From CAZLFA01 sp964558665 (GTDB lineage: Bacteria; Desulfobacterota; Syntrophia; Syntrophales; PHBD01), in the NCBI GenBank assembly GCA_964558665.1, contig CAZLFA010000008.1, positions 1-64,000 of the forward strand: 64,000 nucleotides of DNA. The letters run 5' to 3'. The notes under the pieces are model-generated. The model saw only the letters and a program-made list of their open reading frames with translations, was not told the DNA's origin and did no database searches. Below are positions 45,857 to 54,674 of the stretch, one piece after another; position 1 is the first letter of the stretch; each line of letters starts with the position of its first letter. Made by a program: the position numbers and the translations under genes.

Positions 45857-46080
45857 GCATCTTCCCCCTGAAAGGCTTTTACGGAAAAACCATCCCCTTC
45901 TTTCATGAGAACGTCCACCCTTCTTTCCGCTTCATCGAGTTTACCTGCACACAGACGCGCAAGACGTATTCCTTCCTCAAAGGCCTTGAGAGATTCTTCG
46001 AGGGGCATATCTCCGCTCTCCATTTTCTTCACGATGCCTTCGAGTTTCGCCAATGCATCCTCAAACTTTTCTTTGGCCAT
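45853..46080 (-). CDS. xseB: Exodeoxyribonuclease VII small subunit
   Basis: 75 aa, full family length: FEDALAKLEGIVKKMESGDMPLEESLKAFEEG. Partner of XseA in single-strand DNA degradation. 26 nt after xseA. Confidence 0.95.
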   Translation of the reverse strand: MAKEKFEDALAKLEGIVKKMESGDMPLEESLKAFEEGIRLARLCAGKLDEAERRVDVLMKEGDGFSVKAFQGEDA

Positions 46081-46106
46081 ACGTTGTCACGTTCCCTTTC
46101 CTTTAA

Positions 46107-47441
46107 TTAAGATAAGACTTTCGTAACCTTTGCCTGCAGACTGCCGGATGCCAGACGCACATCAATCAAAGAATCCTCTTTCACCGACGCGGCGTCCTTG
46201 ATTATGGCTCCCCCGGGCAAAGACCTTGCTATGCTGTAGCCGCGCTTAAGAACAGCCAGCGGACTCAACGAATCCAGCAGGGCGGCCAATGACGATACGC
46301 TGTTTAACAACCGGGTATGGCTCTTCTGCCAGGCACTCACCATATTGCTCATCACAAGCTCCAGAACCACACGCTGCTGTTTTGCCCTGACCAGGGGATT
46401 GTTACGCGACAGGCGGTCTTTCATATGTTCAAATCTCTGCCTGACAATAACACGCCTGTTCTCCAGCCCGCTGTTCAGTCTGCCTATGTAATCATCAATA
46501 GTCAATCTTAAATCCGCGATAATTCTTGCCGGGTCCCGCAGTCGATCCTTCAGATCGGCGACCCATTCGCGAAGATCGTGTATAATCCGGAGCTGGCTGT
46601 TACGCAGTCTGGAACCCAACCCCTCCACTACTGACCTTAGTTCCGCCCTCACCGGAACGACCATTTCAGCCGCCGCCGACGGCGTCGGTGCCCTCATGTC
46701 GGCAACAAAGTCGGCGATGGTAAAATCTGTTTCATGTCCGATCGCGGAGATGACCGGTATACGGCAGCCGGATATCGCCCTGGCAACCCCTTCATCGTTA
46801 AAAGGGGCCAGATCCTCGATAGATCCGCCGCCGCGGGCAATGATAATGACATCTATGCCGCCGACTGACTGCATATCCTTTACCGCCTGAATAACCTCTG
46901 ACGGAGCCTCGTTTCCCTGTACCCTGACGGGGGCAACGAGTATGTTCAACGACGGAAAGCGCCGCCCGGTTATATTGAGAATATCTCGGATAACCGCGCC
47001 GGTAGGCGATGTAATCAAGCCTATTCTTTCCGGAAGAAATGGTATTTTCTGTTTGCGTGCCGCGTCAAAAAGGCCTTCCGCTGCCAGACGGGCCTTCAAC
47101 TGTTCAAAAGCGCGCTGGAGGGCGCCGACGCCCAGAGGCTCGACATAGTCTACAATCAGTTGGTATTCACCGCGGGGCAGATAAACCCCCATCCGCGCCC
47201 TGCAGACGATATGCTCACCGTCTTCGAGATCAAATGTCTTCCTGTTGCCGCCCGCAAACGGATGCCGGAAGATCACGGCCCTGATCTGGCTTTTGTTGTC
47301 CTTAAGGGTAAAATAAATGTGGCCGGATGAAGGACGGCGGAGGTTGGAGACCTCGCCTTCTACCCACAGGGTATCAAAAGTATCTTCCAGCAGGTCCTTG
47401 ATTTGCTCATTGAGCTGCGTAACGGTAAGGATATCCTTCAT
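46107..47441 (-). CDS. xseA: Exodeoxyribonuclease VII large subunit
   Basis: 444 aa. N-terminal OB fold (LWVEGEVSNLRRPSSGHIYFTLKD) and catalytic region (GLITSPTGAVIRDI, IIARGGGSIEDL, ISAIGHETDFTI). First gene of xseA-xseB-ispA-dxs-tlyA-ispH::ubiA. Confidence 0.96.
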   Translation of the reverse strand: MKDILTVTQLNEQIKDLLEDTFDTLWVEGEVSNLRRPSSGHIYFTLKDNKSQIRAVIFRHPFAGGNRKTFDLEDGEHIVCRARMGVYLPRGEYQLIVDYVEPLGVGALQRAFEQLKARLAAEGLFDAARKQKIPFLPERIGLITSPTGAVIRDILNITGRRFPSLNILVAPVRVQGNEAPSEVIQAVKDMQSVGGIDVIIIARGGGSIEDLAPFNDEGVARAISGCRIPVISAIGHETDFTIADFVADMRAPTPSAAAEMVVPVRAELRSVVEGLGSRLRNSQLRIIHDLREWVADLKDRLRDPARIIADLRLTIDDYIGRLNSGLENRRVIVRQRFEHMKDRLSRNNPLVRAKQQRVVLELVMSNMVSAWQKSHTRLLNSVSSLAALLDSLSPLAVLKRGYSIARSLPGGAIIKDAASVKEDSLIDVRLASGSLQAKVTKVLS

Positions 47442-47589
47442 AATTAGCCCCCGTCAGGGCAAGTATCAGATATTCGCCCTGTTGACAAGACGGTTTTTGG
47501 CATGCGACAGGGCAAGAAACCATCACATCATTGACTTTTAGATGCTCATGAATTATTAGAGAATCATCAAAATAAGGGAAAGGCCTATC

Positions 47590-48606
47590 ATGAAGAAAAG
47601 GGATTTATTAAAGAAGCCGGTCAAGCACATCGATATTACATCCTTCGACGCCACGAAAATCATTCAATCCATGCGTGACATGTCATTTACGGCGCGGGAC
47701 CTCGCCGCGGCTTCCGATATCTATAACAGCATGCTTTCAGATCGAAAATGCTCAATTATTCTCACCATTGCCGGCAGTACAAGCGCCGGGGGATGCATGC
47801 AGATATATGCCGATATGATCCGCTACAACATGGTTGATGCAGTTGTCGCCACGGGCGCTACTGTCGTTGACATGGATTTCTTTGAGGCGCTTGGCTTCAA
47901 ACACTATCAGGGATCTCCATACGCTGATGATCAGACGCTGCGGAAACTTTACATAGACCGCATTTACGACACCTTTATCGATGAAGAACAGCTTCAGGTC
48001 TGCGACAAGACGGTACGGAAGATTGCGGATTCGCTTCCCCCGCGGCCCTATTCATCGAGAGAGTTCATTCAGCAGATGGGTGGTTATCTTAAAAAGCATG
48101 CAAAGAAAAAGAATTCTCTTGTGCAGACTGCCTATGAACACAACGTTCCCATATTCTGTCCGGCCTTTTCCGACAGCAGCGCCGGCTTCGGCCTCGTTTT
48201 GCACCAGCACCTCAACCCCGAACGTCATCTTTCCATCGATTCTGTAAAAGATTTCCGGGAGCTCACACAGTTGAAGATCGCCGCCAGGACGACGGGGCTT
48301 CTGATCATCGGCGGCGGCGTTCCGAAGAATTTCGTACAGGACACTGTTATCTGCGCGGAAATTCTGGGCATCGACGTCCCCATGCACAAGTACGCCGTTC
48401 AGATAACCGTAGCCGATGTCCGTGACGGCGCCTGTTCCAGCTCAACCCTCAGAGAGGCAAACTCCTGGGGCAAGGTCGATGTCGCCTATGAACAAATGGT
48501 TTACGCTGAGGCGACTTCGGTTCTGCCGCTGATTGCAAGCTGTGCCTACCACAAGGGGGCATGGAAAAAGAGAAAGAAGCGGGAATTTGCGAAGCTTTAC
48601 AAATAA
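47590..48606 (+). CDS. Deoxyhypusine synthase family protein
   Basis: 338 aa. Matches the deoxyhypusine synthase fold: LTIAGSTSAGG, VDAVVATGA, FCPAFSDSSAGFGL, and LLIIGGGVPKNF (NAD site). The SWGKV motif aligns with SWGKI of DHS, whose Lys is the catalytic residue, so chemistry with spermidine is plausible. Bacteria lack eIF5A, so the substrate is not deoxyhypusine on eIF5A; bacterial members are thought to make homospermidine or similar. Divergent from xseA. Confidence 0.85.
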   Translation: MKKRDLLKKPVKHIDITSFDATKIIQSMRDMSFTARDLAAASDIYNSMLSDRKCSIILTIAGSTSAGGCMQIYADMIRYNMVDAVVATGATVVDMDFFEALGFKHYQGSPYADDQTLRKLYIDRIYDTFIDEEQLQVCDKTVRKIADSLPPRPYSSREFIQQMGGYLKKHAKKKNSLVQTAYEHNVPIFCPAFSDSSAGFGLVLHQHLNPERHLSIDSVKDFRELTQLKIAARTTGLLIIGGGVPKNFVQDTVICAEILGIDVPMHKYAVQITVADVRDGACSSSTLREANSWGKVDVAYEQMVYAEATSVLPLIASCAYHKGAWKKRKKREFAKLYK

Positions 48607-48616
48607 CCGATCTGAA

Positions 48617-48919
48617 ATGAAGACTTTTTTATTGCTTTCCGCCATGACAGCAGCACTCTTGATGGCCGGCTGCACAAAAAACGGTGTTGTGGCCATGGAT
48701 AACGGCATGTATATGGCAACCAGAACAAGCTACCTGGGTTATGGTCCTGCGCACAGATTAAAATCCGAAGTGCACAACCAGGCAAATGAGTATTGCGTCA
48801 AGCAGGGCAAAAAAATGGAAATGGAATCCTTTGAACTTTTCGAAGATGGATTCAGCAATCCGTCCAGCGCATCATTGCAGTTCAAGTGCATCGACTCCGA
48901 CCAGAAAGCCCCGGATTAA
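48617..48919 (+). CDS. Small lipoprotein of unknown function
   Basis: 100 aa starting at ATG 48617, 10 nt after the DHS-like gene. Signal peptide with lipobox LMAGC. Mature domain with two Cys (EYCVKQG and LQFKCIDSD) that could form a disulfide. Family not recognised with certainty. The open frame extends upstream to 48533 inside the previous gene. Confidence 0.8.
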   Translation: MKTFLLLSAMTAALLMAGCTKNGVVAMDNGMYMATRTSYLGYGPAHRLKSEVHNQANEYCVKQGKKMEMESFELFEDGFSNPSSASLQFKCIDSDQKAPD

Positions 48920-48990
48920 ACCGGGTGGATATAGTCAAAAACCGTCATATTCCTCTTTTCCTTTCTTTCATTGAAAGGGCAGTTTAGCCA

Positions 48991-50199
48991 TTGGCCAATC
49001 CAGCGGACACAATAACTGTTCTCTACGCGGCTTTTGACGCTTATCCCGGCTTCAAGGGCGCACAGACGCACATCAGGGCCAATCTGCGGTCATTGGCCGG
49101 CATCGGCGGCCGCGCAACCCTTCTCTGCCTGGGCGCGGGCGGCAGTTTCCAGGATCCGGACAGCGGGGCTATGGTGCACTCATATGCGGCAGGCGAAGCA
49201 AATATGCTTCGCCGGAGCGAAAGCTTCGGCCGTTTTCTGGAGTGCAGGGCCGATAAAATGATGGACAATCCCCCCTCAATCATCCATTTTCGCGACATAT
49301 GGAGCGGCATACCGCTTCTCTCCCACAAGCTTTCACAAAAAAGCCGTCTGGTATTCGAGGTCAACGGTCTTCCCTCCGTGGAGCTGCCCAGCCACTATCC
49401 GCGACTGGCACGCAACACCTCCCTGCTGGCAAGACTGCGCAGGATGGAGGATGAATGCCTGGCGCGCGCCGATAGGATAATCACCGTGTGCCGCCGCACG
49501 GCCTGTTATCTTGCGGAGAGGGGATGCGACGACGGGAAAATAGTCGTTATCCCCAACGCAACCGATGCCGTGATATCCGATGAAGATCTCCGTACAAAGG
49601 CAGCCCCTTCAGAAGCGGCGGCCGCCAGCGGAAAGATGATTCTGTACACCGGCACCCTCGCGCCCTGGCAGGGACTGTATACATTGCTGGAGGCGGCGGC
49701 ACATCTCGGACACCGCAACGATTTCTCCCTTCTTGTGGCTGCTTCGGGCAAGAAAGGGATTCCACGGCTCAGGAAATACATAAAAGCCAGGGGACTGAAA
49801 GAGAGGGTCACCATCTTCACCGGTGTGCACCACCGCACGATGCCTGCCCTCTACGAGCGGGCATATTTCTCCTTAGCCCCGCTTACCAGGGGAGCGCGTA
49901 ACGAACTGCAGGGATGCTGCCCGCTGAAGATCATCGAATCCATGGCATGCGGCACTCCCGTAGTGGCATCCGATCTGCCGGCAGTGCGGGAACTCATCCG
50001 TTCCGGAGACGACGGCATACTGGTTCCGCCTGATTCTCCGCGGGCGCTGGCAGGCGCCATGGAATCCCTGCTGGACGACAAGGCGCGGCGGGACAGGCTG
50101 GCAGGGAAGGCACAACAGAGGGCTCAACAGGATTTCAAGCCCAAACTGCTTGCGGAACGCCTTGGTACAGTATATAATTTTTTGTCAGGAGGACAATAA
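48991..50199 (+). CDS. Glycosyltransferase family 4 (GT-B)
   Basis: 402 aa, TTG start after GAAAGGG. N-terminal acceptor domain (GFKGAQTHIRANLRSLAG) and C-terminal nucleotide-sugar domain with the Glu-x7-Glu motif in KIIESMACGTPVVASDLPAVRE. No membrane span. First of six tightly packed genes for a surface glycan or glycoconjugate. Confidence 0.9.
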   Translation: MANPADTITVLYAAFDAYPGFKGAQTHIRANLRSLAGIGGRATLLCLGAGGSFQDPDSGAMVHSYAAGEANMLRRSESFGRFLECRADKMMDNPPSIIHFRDIWSGIPLLSHKLSQKSRLVFEVNGLPSVELPSHYPRLARNTSLLARLRRMEDECLARADRIITVCRRTACYLAERGCDDGKIVVIPNATDAVISDEDLRTKAAPSEAAAASGKMILYTGTLAPWQGLYTLLEAAAHLGHRNDFSLLVAASGKKGIPRLRKYIKARGLKERVTIFTGVHHRTMPALYERAYFSLAPLTRGARNELQGCCPLKIIESMACGTPVVASDLPAVRELIRSGDDGILVPPDSPRALAGAMESLLDDKARRDRLAGKAQQRAQQDFKPKLLAERLGTVYNFLSGGQ

Positions 50200-50201
50200 C
50201 C

Positions 50202-51104
50202 GTGAAAGAATCTATCCAGGAAGGCAAGGATTTATACAGCACCGGCCGTCTGCACGGCACGTGGCCTGCTGCTGAACTGCTCAACAAGATTGATGCCTTG
50301 AGGGCATACAGAGGATCGATACCGCCAAAGCAAAAGAAGATGTGGTTTCTGCTGGTCGTGAGCCTTCTGGCAACAATCCTCTTTTTTATCCTCTGGCTTT
50401 CTTATCCTTCCCACTCGATGCGGCTCGGCATCGGCCTTTTTTCCTTTTTTGCAATGCTTGCCGGTTTGATTGGCCTTGTCGCCGCGGTTGTGGCGCTTGT
50501 CCGCCTGGGATCGATCAAGACGTATGACGAGGATGCAGCGGCCGTTCTCGACCCGTTAATCCGCTGCATCGGACCGGACCTGGCCAAAGGCGGCATGATC
50601 AAGGTCAAAGCCAACCTCAAACCGCCTACATCCTCCGATCTGTTGACCGGCACAGATAAACTGGGCGCTACCGCACACTCCCCGGAATGCACCCTGCGGC
50701 TCTTTAAGCGGGAAATTGTGGACGTGGAATGCCGCCTCTCCGACGGAACCAGATTGCTGGCAGGCATTGCAGAGCATACCGTACAGAAGATACTTACAAA
50801 GAAAAATCCCCGCGGAAAAAAGAAAACAAAAACCAAATTGCGACGAAAAATAGGAATCAGAGTCCGCCTTATACTGGACAACACCCGATGTCAGCTCAAG
50901 GGCGATTTCAAGTTGCCCAACGGGACTTCGGTCCGGGTCCGCCGTCATGAGCGCGGCTCCCTGATTTCTCTCTTTCTGCAAAATTTCCTGACCGAACAGC
51001 AAAAACTGGATGCCGTACCGCTTTTGGCTATTCTTGCGGGAGTATACGGCGCAGTCACCCCGACGCCGCAGAGTGAACCGATTCCCCCGGGAGGTAAACA
51101 ATGA
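50202..51104 (+). CDS. Membrane protein of unknown function in glycan cluster
   Basis: 300 aa, GTG start after a strong AGGAGG. Two membrane segments (about 46-67 and 75-100), then a basic soluble domain with KKKTKTKLRRK near 215. No family recognised. Overlaps the next gene by 4 nt, so it belongs to the operon. Confidence 0.8.
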   Translation: MKESIQEGKDLYSTGRLHGTWPAAELLNKIDALRAYRGSIPPKQKKMWFLLVVSLLATILFFILWLSYPSHSMRLGIGLFSFFAMLAGLIGLVAAVVALVRLGSIKTYDEDAAAVLDPLIRCIGPDLAKGGMIKVKANLKPPTSSDLLTGTDKLGATAHSPECTLRLFKREIVDVECRLSDGTRLLAGIAEHTVQKILTKKNPRGKKKTKTKLRRKIGIRVRLILDNTRCQLKGDFKLPNGTSVRVRRHERGSLISLFLQNFLTEQQKLDAVPLLAILAGVYGAVTPTPQSEPIPPGGKQ

Positions 51105-51511
51105 ATATATGCGCACACCGAACAGGATTCCTGACATTTGCGACCTGCAGCGAGCCGGCCGTTTCCACCTGCATGTTGTGCGGCAAGCAGATATGCGCCA
51201 ACCATCTCCTCATGAGACACGAGGGTCCTCAATGTCCCGACTGCGCAGTCACCGGCATGGATGCAGATGAAGCCTCCCGGCACGGCCTTCATTCCTCATA
51301 CTACAGACATTCCGTGGGCAGCCACTCTGATACAACTTCTTACAGCTCTTCCGATTATGAAAGTTTCGATACGTCTGCAGCAGATGGCGGAGATTCAGGC
51401 GGAGGAGGCGCAGACGGAGGATGGGACGACAGTGACGCCGGCGGCGATATTGACTCCGCGGACATGAGCGATTCCGATTCCGGAGGCGCCGGCGCTTTCC
51501 AGGACAGTTGA
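51101..51511 (+). CDS. Zinc-binding protein with acidic Gly/Ser/Asp-rich tail
   Basis: 136 aa. Residues 1-50 hold spaced Cys/His like a B-box or zinc ribbon (C-x2-C near 24-27, C32, H35, H40, then CPDC 45-48). Residues 60-136 are Ser, Asp and Gly rich (GGDSGGGGADGG), probably disordered. ATGA overlap with the membrane protein suggests the two work together. Not a named family I can identify. Confidence 0.72.
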   Translation: MNICAHRTGFLTFATCSEPAVSTCMLCGKQICANHLLMRHEGPQCPDCAVTGMDADEASRHGLHSSYYRHSVGSHSDTTSYSSSDYESFDTSAADGGDSGGGGADGGWDDSDAGGDIDSADMSDSDSGGAGAFQDS

Positions 51512-51518
51512 GACACAC

Positions 51519-52637
51519 ATGGCCCGCATAATCTGGATTACAGAGCGCCACAGCCCGGACAGCGGCGGTATGGCGGTTTCCTCGACCCGTCTTGTCAATG
51601 CATTGCGCGACCGGGGACACTCCCTGACCGTGCTTCATCTGACAAACAGGCCTTCGGTAAGCGACGACGCCCCTTTCCGCTTGAAAGACCTGGAGGGATA
51701 CTGGCAGGCGGAAGCCGGCCGCGGCGAAATGGAGCGGATTTTCTTCCTCAGGCGCCGGAACATGGAAGGCTGCCTGCTGGTCGGCTTCGGTGGCGGCCTG
51801 CCGGGATACCTGGCCTCTCTGTGGGGGAAATGGCTCGGAACCCGCAGCATTGCCATGTTCCGCGGCAATGACCTCGACCGGCTCAGCCATGATCAAAACC
51901 GGGGGTGGATGGTGCATCAGACCCTGCGGCTGGCCGATCTCGTCTGTGCGGTTTCCAGCGAGATGCGCTCGCGGATCCAGAGCATGCGGGAAGGTCCGGT
52001 TCTCTTCACCCCGGTCGGCATAATTCCCGACGAATGGAAAACCTTTCCGTCCGATTACGAAGCCGCTATTGACCTGCGCAAGAAACACATGTCAGACGGT
52101 CGTCCCCTGATCGGAGTTTTCGGCCAGCTCAAATATAAAAAGGGACTGTCCGTCGCCATGGAGGTGTTCCGCAATTACGGCATGGGCTCACGCGCCCGTC
52201 TTTTCACCGTCGGAGACATACCGGACGAAGAGCGGACGGAACTGGAGAATACATGCTCCGCATTCTGGAGCGCCGTGCCTTGTGTTCCGCGCAGAGCCCT
52301 GATCCCGTACTATCTGGCCTGTGACATAGTTTTCATCCCGTCTCTTTATGACGGCATGCCCAATGTCCTTCTGGAGGCCATGGTCTGCGGGTTGCCGGTG
52401 GCAGCAGCCCGGGCGGGGGGAATACCGGATGTTGTAAGCGACGGCGTCAACGGCTTCCTGTTCGATGCCGGAGACAGCGTTGGCGCTGCAGACGCCTTGT
52501 CCCGCGCGCTTTCCTTTGTTTCCGAGGCCCGCCATCGCATAGGAGAAACAGGCCGCTCAACGGTAACGGCAAGATTCACGGGTGCGCATGAGGCCGATAT
52601 CCTGGAATCAGCCCTTCTCAAGTTAAGCGGAGGGTAA
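51519..52637 (+). CDS. Glycosyltransferase family 4 (GT-B), second
   Basis: 372 aa. Start SPDSGGMAVSSTRLVNALRDRGH, and donor site IPSLYDGMPNVLLEAMVCGLPVAAARAGG. Cytoplasmic. One base separates it from the radical SAM gene. Confidence 0.92.
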   Translation: MARIIWITERHSPDSGGMAVSSTRLVNALRDRGHSLTVLHLTNRPSVSDDAPFRLKDLEGYWQAEAGRGEMERIFFLRRRNMEGCLLVGFGGGLPGYLASLWGKWLGTRSIAMFRGNDLDRLSHDQNRGWMVHQTLRLADLVCAVSSEMRSRIQSMREGPVLFTPVGIIPDEWKTFPSDYEAAIDLRKKHMSDGRPLIGVFGQLKYKKGLSVAMEVFRNYGMGSRARLFTVGDIPDEERTELENTCSAFWSAVPCVPRRALIPYYLACDIVFIPSLYDGMPNVLLEAMVCGLPVAAARAGGIPDVVSDGVNGFLFDAGDSVGAADALSRALSFVSEARHRIGETGRSTVTARFTGAHEADILESALLKLSGG

Positions 52638-52638
52638 G

Positions 52639-53670
52639 ATGGACTTCGGCGCCGCCATTAGTTCCCACCCGTCCGGCATCGACCATCTTGCAAACCTTCA
52701 GGCCGAGCCGTGTCCCGACCTTCCGATCCTCACGGCAAAAATCAAGCTGCTCTGGCACTGCAATCTGGCCTGTGCGTTCTGCTCCCTTCCCGAACCCAAA
52801 ACCATAATGACCCGTGATACAGCCCTGTCGCTCGGCCGTGAACTCATTGCCCGGGGCCTGCGCAAGGTGCACTTTTCCGGCGGTGAGGTACTTATCCATC
52901 CCGATTGCTTTGACATCTTCGCTGATTGGGCCGGTATGGGCGTTCAGGTCAACCTGACCAGCAACGGTTTTCTCATAGGCGGAGACGAAGTGCGGCTGCT
53001 CGAAGACTCGGGGGTACACTCCGTATCTCTCTCCGTCGACTCCGCCGACCGCAAGACCCATGACCGGCTGCGCGGAAAAAAAGGCTCCCACAAGGCAGTG
53101 GTACGCGCGGCGGAACGCATCGCCGGCAGGGGTCGAATCAAGCTGCGCGTTAATACGGTGGTCACTTCCCGGAACATCAAAAAGCTTCCCGCTTTGAGAG
53201 AACTGATCCGCAGCCTCGGTGCAAACATTACATGGAAGCTCATTCCGGTTGATCCCGCCGAACCCGGTCTGCTTCCCTCCGTAAAGGCAATAGAACTGCT
53301 GGCGGCCGAGGCTCTCAACTGGGAAGAGCTGGAGGACCGCAGGCCTTTCGGTTCCAATCACAATCACTACTGCGAAACAGCGGCCGGACGTCATGGTTTT
53401 CGCGGCAACATGTGCTACGCACCCTGGTTTCATCTCTTTTTTACTCCCGAAGGGGCCTGCTATCCATGCTGCATGGCGCGCGGTTCAGCGGCGCCGCTCG
53501 GCAGGTTCCCCGAGCAGACGGTGCAGCAGATCCTGAAAAGCGAAGCCATGTACAGGCTGAGGTCGCTGATGGCTTCGGGAGGGCGTCTCGATGTCTGTGA
53601 CCGCTGCGATGATTTTCTGGCTGAAGGAAACATCATCGCGGAACTTCTGGCCGGTGTTAAAAAGACATGA
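52639..53670 (+). CDS. Radical SAM enzyme with SPASM/Twitch-like C-terminus
   Basis: 343 aa. Canonical cluster motif CNLACAFC (C41, C45, C48). A Cys-rich C-terminus (CYAPWFHLFFTPEGACYPCC, then CDRCDDF) resembles SPASM/Twitch domains that hold auxiliary clusters. Also FSGGEVLIHPD and SVDSADRKTHD, typical of the class. In a glycan cluster it could epimerise, dehydrogenate or crosslink a sugar or peptide; no substrate peptide gene is evident. Confidence 0.92.
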   Translation: MDFGAAISSHPSGIDHLANLQAEPCPDLPILTAKIKLLWHCNLACAFCSLPEPKTIMTRDTALSLGRELIARGLRKVHFSGGEVLIHPDCFDIFADWAGMGVQVNLTSNGFLIGGDEVRLLEDSGVHSVSLSVDSADRKTHDRLRGKKGSHKAVVRAAERIAGRGRIKLRVNTVVTSRNIKKLPALRELIRSLGANITWKLIPVDPAEPGLLPSVKAIELLAAEALNWEELEDRRPFGSNHNHYCETAAGRHGFRGNMCYAPWFHLFFTPEGACYPCCMARGSAAPLGRFPEQTVQQILKSEAMYRLRSLMASGGRLDVCDRCDDFLAEGNIIAELLAGVKKT

Positions 53671-54563
53671 TCCTTTACTATGCACTGGGCGGCGGGCTCG
53701 GCCACATTGCCCGCTCGTTTGCACTGATAGAAAAAGCCCCGGAAAAACTCCTGCCCGCCATACGTTTACTCGTATCCAGCAAAAGCGCGGCTGTGGCGCG
53801 TCCGCACTCCCCCTGCACGATGGACACATTGCCGGCCCGGGTCATGTCCGACAGGGCGCTCTATGCAAAATTCCTTAGCGAGTACCTCGATCGGCATAAT
53901 TTTTCCTGCATGGTAATGGATACGTTCCCCTTCGGTCTGCTGGGGGAATTTAAAAATATCGAACCGGATCTTCCCCGTATGCTTGTAAGCCGTTATCTGC
54001 GATGGGATGTTTATCGGGAGCGGTGCGGCATTCTGAATGGTGCTTTATGGCCGCGGGTTGCGCTCATGATTGAGCAGCAGGAGAAGGCATATCTGGAGAC
54101 AATGGACTGCAACAGCCGTGTGATCGAGGCCCCATGGCCTATATCGCTGGTCAAACCGGAAGAAGTGACAGCACAAATGGAAAAACCGGCCTGCTGCGTA
54201 GTTCACAGCGGATCACGGGAAGAAATGATCATTTTGATGGAAACCGCCCATAAAATCACTGCCGGGCAGGGACCGGCAGGCACACCGGACATCTTTACTC
54301 CGGAAAAGGGACTGTTTCCTCTGGAGCGCCATCTGTCACGCTATAGCGACATCGTCACGGGGGCGGGGTACGCAGCCTGTTCCGGAGCGGCAATATTGAA
54401 GGGCCGCGTGCGCTATCATCTGCACCCCTTCCCGCGCAGATTCGATGATCAGGAGCTCAGGCTGAAACGTCTGCAGGAAGGACGATGGGGGAACAGTACA
54501 ACCGGCAATGCATCAACGGCAGCCTCGATCCTCTGGAACGAGGTCTCCCGTTTGCTGCCGTGA
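53667..54563 (+). CDS. GT-B/GT28-like glycosyltransferase or UDP-sugar-binding protein
   Basis: 298 aa. N-terminus ALGGGLGHIARS is like the GGTGGH loop of MurG-type GT28 enzymes, and the C-terminal half has VTGAGYAACSGAAI with FPRRFDDQELR, as in related transferases. Shorter than MurG (about 355). Overlaps the radical SAM gene by 4 nt; last of the cluster. Confidence 0.7.
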   Translation: MILYYALGGGLGHIARSFALIEKAPEKLLPAIRLLVSSKSAAVARPHSPCTMDTLPARVMSDRALYAKFLSEYLDRHNFSCMVMDTFPFGLLGEFKNIEPDLPRMLVSRYLRWDVYRERCGILNGALWPRVALMIEQQEKAYLETMDCNSRVIEAPWPISLVKPEEVTAQMEKPACCVVHSGSREEMIILMETAHKITAGQGPAGTPDIFTPEKGLFPLERHLSRYSDIVTGAGYAACSGAAILKGRVRYHLHPFPRRFDDQELRLKRLQEGRWGNSTTGNASTAASILWNEVSRLLP

Positions 54564-54674
54564 ATTGTCTGATGGAAAGAGCTTGACTCTCCTCTTTCCC
54601 CCTACCTCGGCAGTAAGGGTGAGGAGGCGAGGGAACGTGGAAGGCTTTTCTCTCTGGCATTTTATTGGTAAATA

